Position numbers and translations under genes: made by a program. Shown piece by piece: positions 24,235-34,912 of a stretch of 64,000 nucleotides of DNA (positions are counted from its first letter, which is position 1; the number at the start of each line of letters is the position of its first letter). The DNA is from Phaeosaccion multiseriatum. Lineage: Eukaryota; Ochrophyta, other classes. Under the pieces are notes generated by a model that searched no databases, was not told the DNA's origin, and was given only the letters and a program-made list of their open reading frames with translations. The stretch lies in NCBI GenBank assembly GCA_965112735.1, contig OZ218952.1:2356001-2420000 (forward strand). Direction: 5' to 3'.

Positions 24235-26152
24235 CTAACTCCTACGAGGAAGGTGCTCTACCGCTGCCAGCGCGGCTCGCAGCTTTGTCCGGAAGGAAGA
24301 GGAGTACTTATGCACCACGTCTTCGACTCCCTCGCCCCGCGCAGTCACAGCCGCACCATCAGCTCCCGCCTCAAGCAGCAGCTCCACATGCTCTATGTAC
24401 TCTTTCGCTGCTGCAAAGTGAAGGGGCGTCCACCCTTGCCGTGGCTGACAGGTTGTGTGGGAGAGCAGCAAAACGAGAATGAAAGGAGGTCGTGTCAAAA
24501 CGCAAGAATGAGCCGGGGGAGGGGGCAGATGAAAGAGTTAGTTGGGAGGCAGAGAACCTGGCGTAGGCACTCATACTTGGAGTTTGCTTGTCTTACCCCA
24601 GTCTCTTTGACGGCGGTGTTGGGGCTCGCCCCTTTGAGGAGGAGCGCCCTGAGCAGAGCAGGGGACTCATCCTGAGTGGCGTAGGTGAGCGCGGAGAAGC
24701 CATTTGGCTTGGCCGCATTCACGTCCACAAAGGGCCCCCCCGCGTTGAGTAACGCAGCCACGGCGTCCATCTGCTTGTGCTGGACAGACAGCATGAGCGC
24801 CGTATTGCCGGCCTCGTCGCGGGCGGTGATGCCCTTGCCCTCCTTGATCAAGCGCTGCACGGATGGGTTGTCCTTCCTCTGGTGTGGGAAACAAACCCAG
24901 CAGCAACAGCATGGCATAGGACAAGGGGGGTGGAGCATTGCAATTTGAGCAAAAGAGAGCACGAAGTGCGACCATTGAAACTGGGAATCGATGGCCTTGA
25001 ATGGCACGAACAAGGCCGTGCCTTGTTGCTGTTCTTCCCTCCCCCTGATACCTTGAGGGCGTCAAAAATGGCGAAATGTTCCTCCGTCACCACTGTCTGA
25101 CACTCTACCAAAAAGTAGACCGTCGCTGTCTTGACATCCACACCAAGGCCGGCCAAGTCCCGAGCTATCCAAGGCAGCTGGCCTGACTGGCTAGAGCCCT
25201 CGGAGTAGCCTGGAGAGAGAGGGGGGGGGGGAGGGAGAAAGTCAGGACGAGAGAGAGAGAGAGAGAGAGATGAAGCAGGGAAATACCCTAGAGAAGAGGT
25301 GTGGGAACCTTGTTCACTCTCCACACGGTTGAGTCATTCCCCCCGTCCCTTCCCACTTGCCTTGCTCAGGCGAAACTTTTATGAGACGCTGCTGCCCTGG
25401 GCAGATCCCCTCCAGCCCCTCGGTGAGGCCAGCGATGTGCTGAATTGCGACAGAACGAGGTCGGAGGGTTGGAGGGTAAGACAAGAAAGTCAGGCTACTA
25501 TGCTCTCTGGTCTCCTGTCTGCATACCTTATCATGCCCCAGATGCAAGTGGTATGCCTTTGTGTCCACACTTGTGAGGAGGTTGCTCCCTTGTGCAGGTG
25601 CTTCGTCAACCCCCAATGCCGCTCCCTTCGCCTCCTCCTCCTTCTCCTCCTCCTCCTCTTCCTCTTTCTTCTCCAAGGTGACAGGGGATTCCGCAGCGAC
25701 TACCTTGAATGTGCTGAGTGAGCGTGAGAAGAGGGGGGTTGAACGATAAGCTCTTTCGGATGGAGAGACAGCAGGAAGGATGATGCTCTCGATGGACGAC
25801 GATTTTTCGATTCTTCTCTCTGAATATACATACACTCTGTCTCTCTCTCTCTCACACACATCAACACACACTCTCTCTCGCTCCCTGTCTTTCTCTCTCA
25901 CTCTTCCTCTCTCCGACTTACTAGAGCACGTGATCTCCGTTCCTCGCGGCTGGAGAGCACGTTGCCTCTACTTTCTCGTGCGTCTGGAGAGTGGCTGCGC
26001 ACGATGGCGCCGAGAAGGAGGTTGAGCAGAGTAAGCAAAAGTGGGAAAAAAAGAAAGTTCAGGATTGCAGTACCTTCAGCGTCGATGGCAGCCAGCGATG
26101 GGTGGTCCCACCCGAGGTAAAATAGAATGAAGACACGCGGTAGCAAGCGCAT
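24235..26152 (-). CDS. Secreted or ER-directed FKBP-ankyrin repeat protein
   Basis: Six exons: 26152-26074, 25819-25527, 25439-25361, 25209-25052, 24878-24597, 24444-24235; phases rejoin to 366 residues. The N-terminus MRLLPRVFILFYLGWDHPS looks like a signal peptide. The middle resembles the second half of an FKBP peptidyl-prolyl isomerase: LGHD, IAGLTEGLEGICPGQQRL, KVSPEQGYS, then a late strand TATVYFLVECQ. The early FKBP strands are weak or missing. The C-terminal half holds ankyrin repeats (DEAGNTALMLSVQHKQMDAV, PNGFSALTYATQDES, GWTPLHFAAAKEYIEHV). Intron 3 uses a GC donor (GCAAGT), confirmed by exact phase. The exon 2 acceptor at 25819 is my best choice by phase; the coding quality between 25819 and 25710 is low, so the N-terminal linker is uncertain. 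Confidence 0.75.
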
Positions 26153-26279
26153 GGCGGTCGATCGGCGGACGAAAATAAAGGTGATCAGCCAACCGCCCAG
26201 CCATCCAGTGCCATCGGCGGAGGATGCAACTCAAATCCATTTTTCTCTCCCGATCCATTTTTTTCTTCTTGGGGGGAGG

Positions 26280-27383
26280 ATGCTGCAGATTCTTCGGCGA
26301 ACGGGAGGACTGAGGCATGCTGCGAGGAGAAGTGGGGCGCTTGGGAGCTACAGTAGCTGGTCTGGGACTGGAAGGAGCACACGGAATAACACCCGACCCC
26401 AAGCCCATGCTCCTTCGGTGCTGCACCTCCTCGCTCGACACCCTCCTCACATCGTCATGGTGGGTAGCGTGCGATCCATGGCTCAATGGACCAAGAACGG
26501 GAAGCCCCTCACCACAAGGGACAAGCTCGTTCTTGGAGGTGTGGGAGTGCTCACCGTGGGAGCGGGCATTGCCTTGGGGGGCATCGTACTAGCCTTGGCC
26601 ATCCCTGCTGCCATCGCCTTTGGAGTATGGCGCTTCTTGAAGAGGGGGTCTCTTGGCCAAAGCGATTCTCTTGTGGAGCAGTGGCGGGAGCAGCAGCGGC
26701 AACAGGAGGAGCAGCTCATGCGGACGGGCAGGGGTAGCAGCTGGGTGGGGGCGCAAATTTTCAACCCGCTGGTCGAGAAGGTTCTAGAGAACGTGGCACG
26801 ACAGGGTATGGCTGCGATGGAGGCTCAGCACGAGAAGATGCTGCTCATTCAGGAAGCCTCAATGGGTGCTGTGATGAGGCATCCTGCATGCTCTGCAATC
26901 TTGGGCGGAAATATGGAGGCAGAGATGCCGCATGCCTTCGCAGAGCATGTAAGTTCAGCCGTCGTTCTCTCAAGCAGTCTCAGACCTTCTCAAGGCAGAG
27001 CCGTTTCCTGTCCGAAAACCCTGCCAAGCGCGCCCTGACTCTGTGCTGTGCTGCCGCCCTGCCTCTCTCCGTCGCTTTTCTTCCCCGCTTCTCTGGAGAA
27101 GGTGGTCAATGACCGGAGCGCCATCCAAATGTCTTTCATAGTGAGGGGCTCCAAGGGGTGGGGCACAGTCTCTCTCAAGGCCGAGCAGAAGAGCGTCACG
27201 GACTCGCCACTGAGCGCGGCTGACGTGGGAAATCTCTTCACGGACCTTTTCATCCAGTTCGACAATGGTAGATCGTATGATCTCATGGACAGCTTACGCA
27301 GCAGCGGCAGCAGCGAGATTGGTGGCACTCCTGGGACTGGAAGGGGGGGGAATGTTGTGGATGCAGACTTCCGGGACAAGTAA
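26280..27383 (+). CDS. Mitochondrial membrane protein of unknown function
   Basis: Two exons, 26280-26948 and 27099-27383 (an acceptor at 27102 is equally possible), give about 317 residues. The first 60 residues are Arg/Ser-rich without acidic residues (MLQILRRTGGLRHAARRSG), as in a mitochondrial presequence. A strong hydrophobic stretch follows (VLGGVGVLTVGAGIALGG then LALAIPAAIAFGVW), long enough for one or two membrane passes, then a Gln-rich coiled segment. The C-terminal part is soluble-looking (SAIQMSFIVRGSKGWGTVSL, LFTDLFIQFDNGRSYDL). The SKGWGTV strand followed by a DNG turn recalls small assembly factors of the Tim21/Coa1 type, but I cannot assign it. The start was chosen because upstream ATGs would overlap the divergent FKBP-ankyrin gene. 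Confidence 0.7.
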
Positions 27384-27627
27384 TGATTTGGACGGACCCG
27401 GCAGCTTCCCGACAAGAGTATCTGCTCGAGGGGGATGGGATAATTAGTGGGAAAGGATGACGTCCTCTCGGCGACTGCTTTGATTCACTTTCCGCACTAC
27501 TCAACATCAGCGGAGAAAGTGGGAGTTTCGTCTCGAGAGAGGGCGGGCAGACACGCTAGACGTGGCGGCGTGTGTGGGACAGCACCCCTCTTCACCCACC
27601 CTGTTGAGGCCAAGTCGGGGTTGGAAA

Positions 27628-27965
27628 ATGCTGTTCTTTTTCGGCAGACTCTACATGGCCTCGACGGCAGGCGTAGAAAGGAGAGTCGGGAGGGCGGTGC
27701 CCCTGTTGTCCGCTAAGGAATTCATGACAGACGAGATATTGCTTCTCATGGATGGATGCAAGCAAGAGGTGCGAAGGAAAGACTACGAAGAAGACCCGAG
27801 TAACTTCCACTTCAAACGGCTAGCGGCGGTAAGTACGGAGCAAAGATGAGAAGCAAAGCGGGATGGGTGAGGATTAATTGGACTCAGTAGGATTCCTTCG
27901 CACTTGATGTTATATGCGGCGCAATGCAGAGCTTTCCCGATAGAGACGCTTCGGTGCAAGGGTAG
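27628..27965 (+). CDS. Small hypothetical protein, two exons, weak
   Basis: Exon 27628-27828 ends in a perfect GTAAGT donor and joins in phase to 27930-27965, giving 78 residues. The text has ordinary composition for a real protein (AKEFMTDEILLLMDGCKQEV then DPSNFHFKRLAA), unlike the repeat ORFs around it. I recognise no family. It could also be a 5' or middle exon of something longer, or chance. Confidence 0.3.
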
Positions 27966-29138
27966 TATTAGCGCCGAGAGCAAACCCACACGCAACAAGA
28001 GTATGCTACTACATGTCCTCGTTGCGCCCTCTGGTTTCGGGCCTACAGCAGTCCCCCTTTTGTCTTCTCTGGACCTCCCAGGCTATCGCCCTCACACGGT
28101 GATGCTGGCTTGAAGGGAAAGGAGGAGGGGAGGGTGGCTACTGCTAGACCCTGTGGGCCATCCCAGCACCTGACTGGGTTGCGCCTGAGAGACTTTTGGG
28201 GACATTTGTCTTTTCTTTCTCACATTCTACTTAAGCGCTGGGCTTTGGGCGAGCAAGAGCAATGAACGCGTCACTCTCTTACCGCGACTTTGTCTAACCT
28301 GCCTCGTTGTGCACGTGTCGCTTGCTGGTGTGCCACGTGCCGTCCTTTTACTCAGCTGCACCCCCTGAGGGTAGGGCGAGCGCGCAGGAGACTCGCGGGC
28401 GGTCCTCCGTCCATCACATGAGCGTACCTTCGGCCTTCTCACAAGCCGTCCTTGCTTGCTTCCTTCGGTGTGGGGCAGGCGGTTCCCTTCCCTGTTTTCT
28501 TCGGTTCGGGGCAGGCGGTTCCCCGGCGAGCTGACAGAGCGTTGCTCGGTGCCGGGATGCCGGGATGGTCCAGTCGAAGAGAGGGGGGGGGGGGCTCGCT
28601 CTCAAGTCAAGGACAAGTCGAGATGAATTCGAAGGCCATAGCTCGCTGAAGGACGCCGACCTGAAGGCGCACACGGCTTTGAGGCGGTTTTTCGCGTGCG
28701 AGCGTAGCGAGTACGCTTTCTATCTTACCGTATGTGAGATGTTTCCTCTATTTCTCAAATTTCCCCCCCCCTCCCCCCCCCTCCCTCCCCCCCCCCCGTA
28801 CCGAGCCCCAAATTTGGGCCATCGACTTTTCCGCCAAATTTTTCCTGAGCACTTCAGGAAGGGTATTATGTCCTGCGCGATGCTCTCAGCGCTCCGAGCA
28901 CTTTGGGCAGAAATTTGATGGCCATGGGGGGGGGAATTCAAATTTCACCAAATCGACCAAATCATCCACACATAGCAATAGAAAGACATACAGCTATCCC
29001 CAATACGCCACTCCTGTGGAGCCCCGTGCGTCTGGCTCCTTCCTTCTCGGTTGCTGCTGCTCCCGCGTCTCTGACTTCCACCTCTTCTCATACCGTGCTC
29101 TTCTGCGGCAATACTGACCATGACAGTTGGATTAGCGT
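27966..29138. other. Gene-poor stretch with poly-C runs
   Basis: About 1.2 kb with no recognisable gene. It holds a pair of near-identical ~39-bp direct repeats (about 28447-28525, core GGGGCAGGCGGTTCCC), a G run at about 28582-28592 and C-rich runs at 28763-28798. Ordinary coding signs are absent on both strands. Confidence 0.5.
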
Positions 29139-29984
29139 ATGGCCTGCTGTGAGGAGGAGGGCACATCGGAGGGGTGGCTCATCCAGCCTGTTGACCCTGC
29201 TGACAACGACACTAACTCCAGCGGAGACGAAGACGAGGAGGATGACGTGGGGGACGAAGGGGACTGGTTGATAGCAGATCGTGTGGGAACAGCATTTCCT
29301 CAGCACTCTCTTCCACTTGCAGTAGAACCAGCAGTTGGCACAGTCGCAGCGCCAGCACCGGCCCTAGCACCAGAAGACCTAGCACCAGAACACGTCCACG
29401 CTGCAGCAGCCTCAGTCGAGGATGACAAGGCGGATGAAGAGCTGCTGGCGCAGGTTAGGGCAGCCTCAGCCGGGGATGACAAGGGGGATGAAGAGCTGCT
29501 GGCGCAGGCGAGGGCAGATGTTGACACCGCGGAATCGGCCACGCGGCAGTGGTACAGACGTGTCAATTCCTGTTCGCTCCGTCTGCAGCAGTGGGATGGG
29601 GACGACGACGGGCGCGTTGCGTTACAGCAAAGCCTCACCCAGGCTCAGTGCGCCTCACGGGAAGCTGAAAGTGCCCGTCTTTGGGCCATTTCTGCCCGAG
29701 CTGGTGCCCGCGCCCGCATCAGTCGCAGAGAGGCAGAGGACGCTCGGAACCGCCTCACACGACAAGCACGTGCACAATGCGTTGCCATCTCCAGAGCCAC
29801 CAACATCGACTGTATTCTGTATTGGCATCTATGGGGGTCTCACAGAGGAGCGGCTCCGAGTCGTTATTGGTGGGAAGGCGTTGGACAAGAGGAAGGCAGA
29901 GGAGCAGCGGCTTCTGGGGCTTCAGGAGCTGACGCTTCAGAGGGTCAGAGGGGGGAGGGTAGTGCAACCAGGGTAGGAGGGTAA
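29139..29984 (+). CDS. Hypothetical acidic Ala-rich protein with internal duplication
   Basis: A single open frame of 281 residues. It begins Cys/Glu-rich (MACCEEEGTSEGW) with a strongly acidic segment (DEDEEDDVGDEGDW). It then carries an internal direct duplication, DDKADEELLAQVRAA and DDKGDEELLAQARAD, about 21 residues apart. The second half is Arg/Ala/Ser-rich and helical in appearance. No family is recognised and no intron is needed. The duplicated block is consistent with coding, but the frame may be partly fortuitous. The GT repeat just beyond its stop (30001-30115) is not part of it. Confidence 0.35.
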   Translation: MACCEEEGTSEGWLIQPVDPADNDTNSSGDEDEEDDVGDEGDWLIADRVGTAFPQHSLPLAVEPAVGTVAAPAPALAPEDLAPEHVHAAAASVEDDKADEELLAQVRAASAGDDKGDEELLAQARADVDTAESATRQWYRRVNSCSLRLQQWDGDDDGRVALQQSLTQAQCASREAESARLWAISARAGARARISRREAEDARNRLTRQARAQCVAISRATNIDCILYWHLWGSHRGAAPSRYWWEGVGQEEGRGAAASGASGADASEGQRGEGSATRVGG

Positions 29985-30799
29985 TAAGTGTGAGAGGGAG
30001 GTGTGTGTGTGGGTGTGGGTGTGGGTGTGTGAGAGAGGATGCGTGTGAGTGTCCGTGCGTGTGTGTGTGTCTCTGTATGTGTGTCTCGGTGTATGTGTGC
30101 GTGCGTGCGTGTAAATAGATAACGTAAATACTTCGTACTTCGTCGTAAATAACTGTCAATACAAAGCGGAAATTCCAACTCAACGATTGATTGGGGGACA
30201 GCTGCCAACCCAGCACCTCAGGCATAGCAGCCAACCCAACACTCTCCATCCCCTCTGAGTTCGAAAGTTTTGCCCGGCAGGGTAGTCGTGGGAGAGAGAA
30301 AGAACTGAGGTATTTCTCTCGCACGCGACTATATGCTGGCATACCCTATTATTTTACCTTATGTTGTTTCACTTACGCACAAGTGCAGTCGATCACGAGG
30401 GGGCCCGCGCGAACACTGCCAGGAGGGTTGTACAGTATTCAGCGCGGTGAGTTTAAAGCTTGATTGTGCTCCACACGGACGTCAGAGGCCTGGAGCGGTA
30501 GCAGCAACCCCCATTACGCCAACACCTAACTACGACCCCGAGGTATTGTGCCTCACACCGGGCCCTTACGTATGCTTATGTTGATTCCCTTTTAAGTCAA
30601 TGAAGTCCCTGTACCTTCTCGCCTTTGTGTACAGCTGCCCTTCCTTACTGCTGCACCTCTTCCCTGCCGATGGACTAGGAAGGGGCGGAGGAAGGCGAGA
30701 GAGCTGCAACTTACTTGCTGCTTGCCCTTTGCAGAGGCCCTACTTGTAAATCGAGGGAGAACGCATCCGCCTGTACCGCGAGCTGCAGATTAATCGATC
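29985..30799. other. Region upstream of the SLC25 carrier
   Basis: 815 bp. It starts with a GT-rich microsatellite (30001-30115), then unique A/T-richer sequence (30115-30380) and the presumed carrier promoter. No gene, RNA or repeat family seen beyond the microsatellite. Confidence 0.45.
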
Positions 30800-32964
30800 A
30801 TGGCTGAGGAGGCAGAGCTCCAGCCGCTGGAGAGCTTTGTGATGGAGTACATGGAGTCTCTGGGGCCAGGCAGTCGTCAGCTGCTTGCTGGAGGTCTAGC
30901 GGGGTGCGTGGCGAAGACCGCAGTGGCCCCCCTCAGCAGGCTCACCATTTTGTTCCAGGTGCGTGCTAACCTCTCTGTGCAAGAGACTCACAGAAAGCTG
31001 GGCGTTGGAGGTGAGCGGCCGTAAGCGCTGCACAAGGAGGGGAGGCGGTAAGCTAATGTACGCAGGCCTCGGGCGGGCGATCGTCTGCAGTCGACAGGAA
31101 AGAGAGGGGGGGAGAAAAGCTAGCCCGTGTGGCGCTCTGGAGGGGCCAGAGGTGAACTGTTTGGTGGCCGGACGGGATCTATGTGTCCTTTTCTCCGGAA
31201 GGATTCGCTTGTGAGCTAATCTGGTACTGATTCATGGCACAGGGAAGCCCCCGGTGAGGTGAGGGGGGGGACACGAGCGCCTCCTCTCAGCCTCGCTCAA
31301 CAAGAGATGGCGTGTCCTTTCTCGCACCTCTGGTGCTGGCACCGAGCTTGGCCATGTCTTCGTCTTCACCCATCCCATGCCATCCCATGCCATCCCATCC
31401 TTCCTTATCTCTTACCCTTCTCCCCTCTCCTCTCTCTCCCCCTCTCTCTCTCTTAACCTCCCCTATCCCCAAGGTGCACAGCATGGTGACAACCAAGAGC
31501 CAGCAGCCGCAGTTCGCAGAGGGCGTCTTCTCGGGGCTGCGCAAAATCATGCAGCGCGAGGGCGTCTTGGCCTTTTGGAAGGGAAACGGCACCAGCGTGC
31601 TGCACCGCTTCCCCTACAGCGCCCTCAATTTCGGTCTGTTTGAAGAGTGCAAACCGCGGCTGCGGAGAGCGCTCAAGTCAGAGGTACACGCGCGTTTTTC
31701 TCCTGTCGAGGGGAGCCTGGGCACGGCTGCTTTGCTGCTGCTGCTGCTGCTGCTGTCTTTTGACGCCCCGACCTCTGCTCCCATCTTCCTCTGTACTTGC
31801 TGCAGGACACACCGCTCGTGAGACTGATTGCGGGAGGATGTGCGGGAGCGGGTGCCACTGTAGCGTGCTACCCACTTGACCTCGTTCGCACTAGGCTAGC
31901 GACACAGCACATTTGCCAAAAGCACGAGTCCTACAGCGGAATCGTAGACGCCTTGACCCGAATCGGGCGACAGGAGGGAATGGGGGGGCTTTATCGGGGA
32001 CTAGGCACCACTCTGTTTGTGCAAACGCCAAGCCTAGCCCTAAGTTACTGCACTTACGGGAGCCTCAAAGATGTAAGGCGGAGGAGGCGGATACACGGGG
32101 GGCGGGGGGAGGGGGGAGGGGCAGTAGGAGCTTCCTTCTCCCAAACACACACACACACACACACACACGCGCACACACACACGCTGTGCCTCTCTGTGCA
32201 TGTATTTCTACCGCCCCCTTTTGCTCATCCTCTTGTGCCTCTCCGTGGGTATTTATGGACTGCCGCGCGTGCAAACACAAACACACACACACACACACAT
32301 CCACACACACACACACACACACGCGCGCAGCAACTACGGAAACACCCGCAATTCCAAGGCACCGGAGCACGGGACATTTCTGTCCCAGGGGGCTTGCTCT
32401 GCGGCGCTCTGAGTGGCATATTTTCGAGCATCATGGTGTACCCTCTTGATGTGGTACGGCGGCGGATGCAAATCGAAGGTCTGCACGTGGAGGGCAGGCT
32501 CAGGGGGCCAGTGCAGGTGTGTACTTTTAACTTGATTGTATTCTACTCCTTCCCCTGCGAGGGGGTGGGTGGGGGTGGGTGGACGGGGCGGACGAGGCGG
32601 ACGAGGCTGGCTGCAGAGTAGGGCAAGCGGTGGGTGAGAAGGGACCGAGGCAGGATGAATGGTTTGTGGGCACCGTAGAAACACTCTTCACACCTCTCTC
32701 GCCTCTCCCTGCTCCACCTGCTGTTGCTGACAGGAGCTGCAGAGTATAGTACAGAGAGAAGGTGTGCGAGGCCTGTTCCGCGGACTGACGCCGGAGCTCA
32801 TGAAGGTGGCGCCCATGGTATGCCTGACCTTCTTTACATACGACGCGCTGCGTATCCGCCTCAAGATTCGCGACAGTGGAAAAAGAGAGCGGCCGCCCGG
32901 TGCGGTGGAGGAGGCCAGGCAGCTGCAACGGGAGCACAAGCGAAGGGGGGGCGCAGGGGGCTGA
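30800..32964 (+). CDS. Mitochondrial carrier (SLC25 family)
   Basis: Inner-membrane solute carrier. Five exons: 30800-30958, 31474-31683, 31806-32072, 32331-32516, 32734-32964, rejoining to 350 residues, usual for the family. The three repeat signatures are APLSRLTILFQ (first; canonical Asp/Glu replaced by Ser), YPLDLVRTRL (second) and YPLDVVRRRM (third). Each repeat has its glycine-rich second half: EGVLAFWKGN, EGMGGLYRGLG, EGVRGLFRGLTP. The text LTILFQVHSM is closest to plant and protist carriers related to the CoA/adenine-nucleotide branch (SLC25A42/A16-like), so a nucleotide or CoA substrate is inferred. No EF-hands are present. Intron 3 is an AC-rich microsatellite region. Confidence 0.92.
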
Positions 32965-33603
32965 TGTTGTTCTCTGTTCGATGTCCCTTGTTGTCTTGAA
33001 GCCGTAAGAGTACAGCCGTTCCGCACTTATCTCGCGGCATGGGCCAGAGGAGCCGAGTCGCGGCGGAGCGCAATTTTTGTGAGAGCAGGTGGGGATGCCC
33101 CCGCCCCGCCGACTTATCATTACTGTATATAATACGACTAAGCACTGAGTTGCACACGAGCGAGCGACGACTACGGTATCAATCCGTGTGTATTGAATTA
33201 ACTAAGTCCCCCCTATAGTATGTACATCACTTTTGTACATTGCACGTCGCCGCTACGCTATATTCTGAGACAGCTGCCCCTGCTGCTGTCCCTGCTGTTG
33301 CTGCTGTTGCACCGGCACTCCTCCGCCACACCCACACGGCGAGCATCAACTCTGAGACAGCTGCCCCTGCTGCTATTCCTGCTGATGCTGCTGTTTTCTT
33401 TGTGGCCTTGCCCTCCTCCGTGCACTCCTCCCCCTCCGCCACACCCACACAACGAACATATACTCTGAGACTGCCCCCACTGCTGTCCCTGCAATTGCTG
33501 CTGCTTTCTGTGTCGGCAAGCACTCCTCCGCAAAACAGATGATGCTATACTTTCTTTGTGGCCCTGCACTCCTCCGCCTCCACCATACCCACACCACGAG
33601 CAT
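32965..33603. other. Convergent intergenic region carrier/ankyrin gene
   Basis: 639 bp: about 300 bp of unique flank, then the minisatellite described separately. Confidence 0.5.
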
Positions 33604-33675
33604 CTACTCCGAGACAGCTGCCCCTGAAGTCGCTGTTGCTTTCTTTGTCGGCCAGCAGTCCTCCGCCACACTCTC
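33263..33675. repeat. Degenerate minisatellite overlapping the ankyrin gene's 3' end
   Basis: Four imperfect units begin at about 33263, 33350, 33464 and 33607, each with a TCTGAGACAGCTGCCCC-like head, a CTG-rich middle and a CCTCCGCCACACCCACAC-like tail. Unit lengths are about 87, 114 and 143 bp. The fourth unit is inside the last codons of the ankyrin gene and includes its stop. Confidence 0.75.
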
Positions 33676-34560
33676 CAAGAAGGTGTTGAGCATCGGCCAG
33701 TGCTGCTTCTTGGCGTAGCGCAATGGGCTGTGCCCGTTCTTGTCCATGGCCAGCAAGTGGCCAGGGTTGCGATGCACAATCATCTGCAGCAGCTCCAGGT
33801 TGATTTCGCTGGCCCAGCACACGTCGTGCAAGGGCAGGCGTCCAATGTCGTCGCACCGAATGGAGGAACCCCCATTCTCCAGCAGAAAGTTCAGCAGGCT
33901 CGGATTCGACCTCCGGCAGGCCAGGTGCACCAGGCTCTCTCCGAACCGGTTGCAGGCGTCCATCCGCCGGCCTTCCTTTGCGAGCTTCCTTAACTTCTCC
34001 AAGTCTCCCCTCCTCACGGCGGCGGTGAGGGTCATGTCATACTCTTCGATCTGCTGTCGGGTGGGGGGCCGGTTATTGAAGCCCTCCCCAGGTCCTGCAG
34101 ACAATGTGGACACATGCTTGTCAGGGTAGCCCCGCTGCTTCAGAAGCGTGAGCAGCAAGTGCTCGGGGGAAGCCTTGTCCAAGATCACGGGGGCGGGCTG
34201 TTTACCGGCTTCCGCTGCTGCTGGCGCTGTTGATGTTGCTCCCACCGGTCGCCCTGCGGCCTTCTCCTCTGCCCTTTCATTCTCTCCATCCACGCCTTCT
34301 CGCCCCAGGTTTCGGGAAGGACTCGGAGCCAGCTCTCGCTTCCTCTTCCGGTCCCTGCCAGCGTTTCCTGTCAGCCTGGCCGCGTCTCTTCTCCTCTGCA
34401 GAAGCTTTTCCATGAGCTCGGGCGTGAGGTTGATGCCCTTCGACGAAGCCATCGCCGCCAAAAGAGAAAAGCCTGCCATGCGAACGGGAGGGTAGTGCCT
34501 CGCTGAGCTCGCTGCGAGGGCCTGCGCCGCCATAGGCGTTGGCAGAGTATATGTCGCCAT
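33604..34560 (-). CDS. Ankyrin repeat protein
   Basis: A single exon of 318 residues. The N-terminus is Ala-rich, then basic (LQRRRDAARL, RDRKRKRELA), consistent with nuclear or nucleolar targeting. From about residue 180 come ankyrin-type helices: YDMTLTAAVRRGDLEKLRKL, NRFGESLVHLACRRSNPSLL, DIGRLPLHDVCWASEINLEL and DKNGHSPLRYAKKQHWPML. This arrangement, with a DVCW-type third repeat and a closing HW motif, is one I associate with a set of stramenopile ankyrin proteins. It acts presumably as a protein-protein scaffold; the partner is unknown. The last 20 codons lie in the minisatellite. An in-frame internal ATG at about residue 10 is an alternative start. Confidence 0.8.
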   Translation of the reverse strand: MATYTLPTPMAAQALAASSARHYPPVRMAGFSLLAAMASSKGINLTPELMEKLLQRRRDAARLTGNAGRDRKRKRELAPSPSRNLGREGVDGENERAEEKAAGRPVGATSTAPAAAEAGKQPAPVILDKASPEHLLLTLLKQRGYPDKHVSTLSAGPGEGFNNRPPTRQQIEEYDMTLTAAVRRGDLEKLRKLAKEGRRMDACNRFGESLVHLACRRSNPSLLNFLLENGGSSIRCDDIGRLPLHDVCWASEINLELLQMIVHRNPGHLLAMDKNGHSPLRYAKKQHWPMLNTFLESVAEDCWPTKKATATSGAAVSE

Positions 34561-34912
34561 ATCCTCCGCTCTTAATTAGTGGTCGTACTGCTGAGATGCG
34601 ACCGACTTTGCCAGCGCGATTTAACCAGCACCCGATTTTAGTGACGCGCCAATTGAAGGTGCCCCTTCGGATTCAAGCGCACGCTTTGGGCCACATCAAG
34701 GGGCCACATCATCTTTTTGAAAAGTGAGAGGAAATCAGCCCCCCCCTTCCCTTCCCGTTTTTCTTTATAATCTGGGCACTCCCACCGTCCGCCTAGTTGG
34801 CGTCTGCCCCAGGCGGCGGCATAAATAGGCCGAGACGGCCCTCGCTAGCCGGGCAATTTTGCAATTTTGTCAAATAGGCCTAGGCCGCTAGGCGTGCATG
34901 GGGCTGACGTCA
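34561..34912. other. Promoter side of the ankyrin gene
   Basis: 352 bp between the ankyrin start and the stop of the next minus-strand gene. It contains TTTATAATCTGG (34765) and CATAAATAGG (34820), both TATA-like only in plus orientation, and two short GGCCTAGGCC-like palindromic patches near 34876-34888. Confidence 0.4.

Noticed and set aside
28447-28525. Pair of ~39-bp repeats as an insertion element
   Set aside because: Too short, no ORF and no inverted ends. Treated as a simple local duplication.
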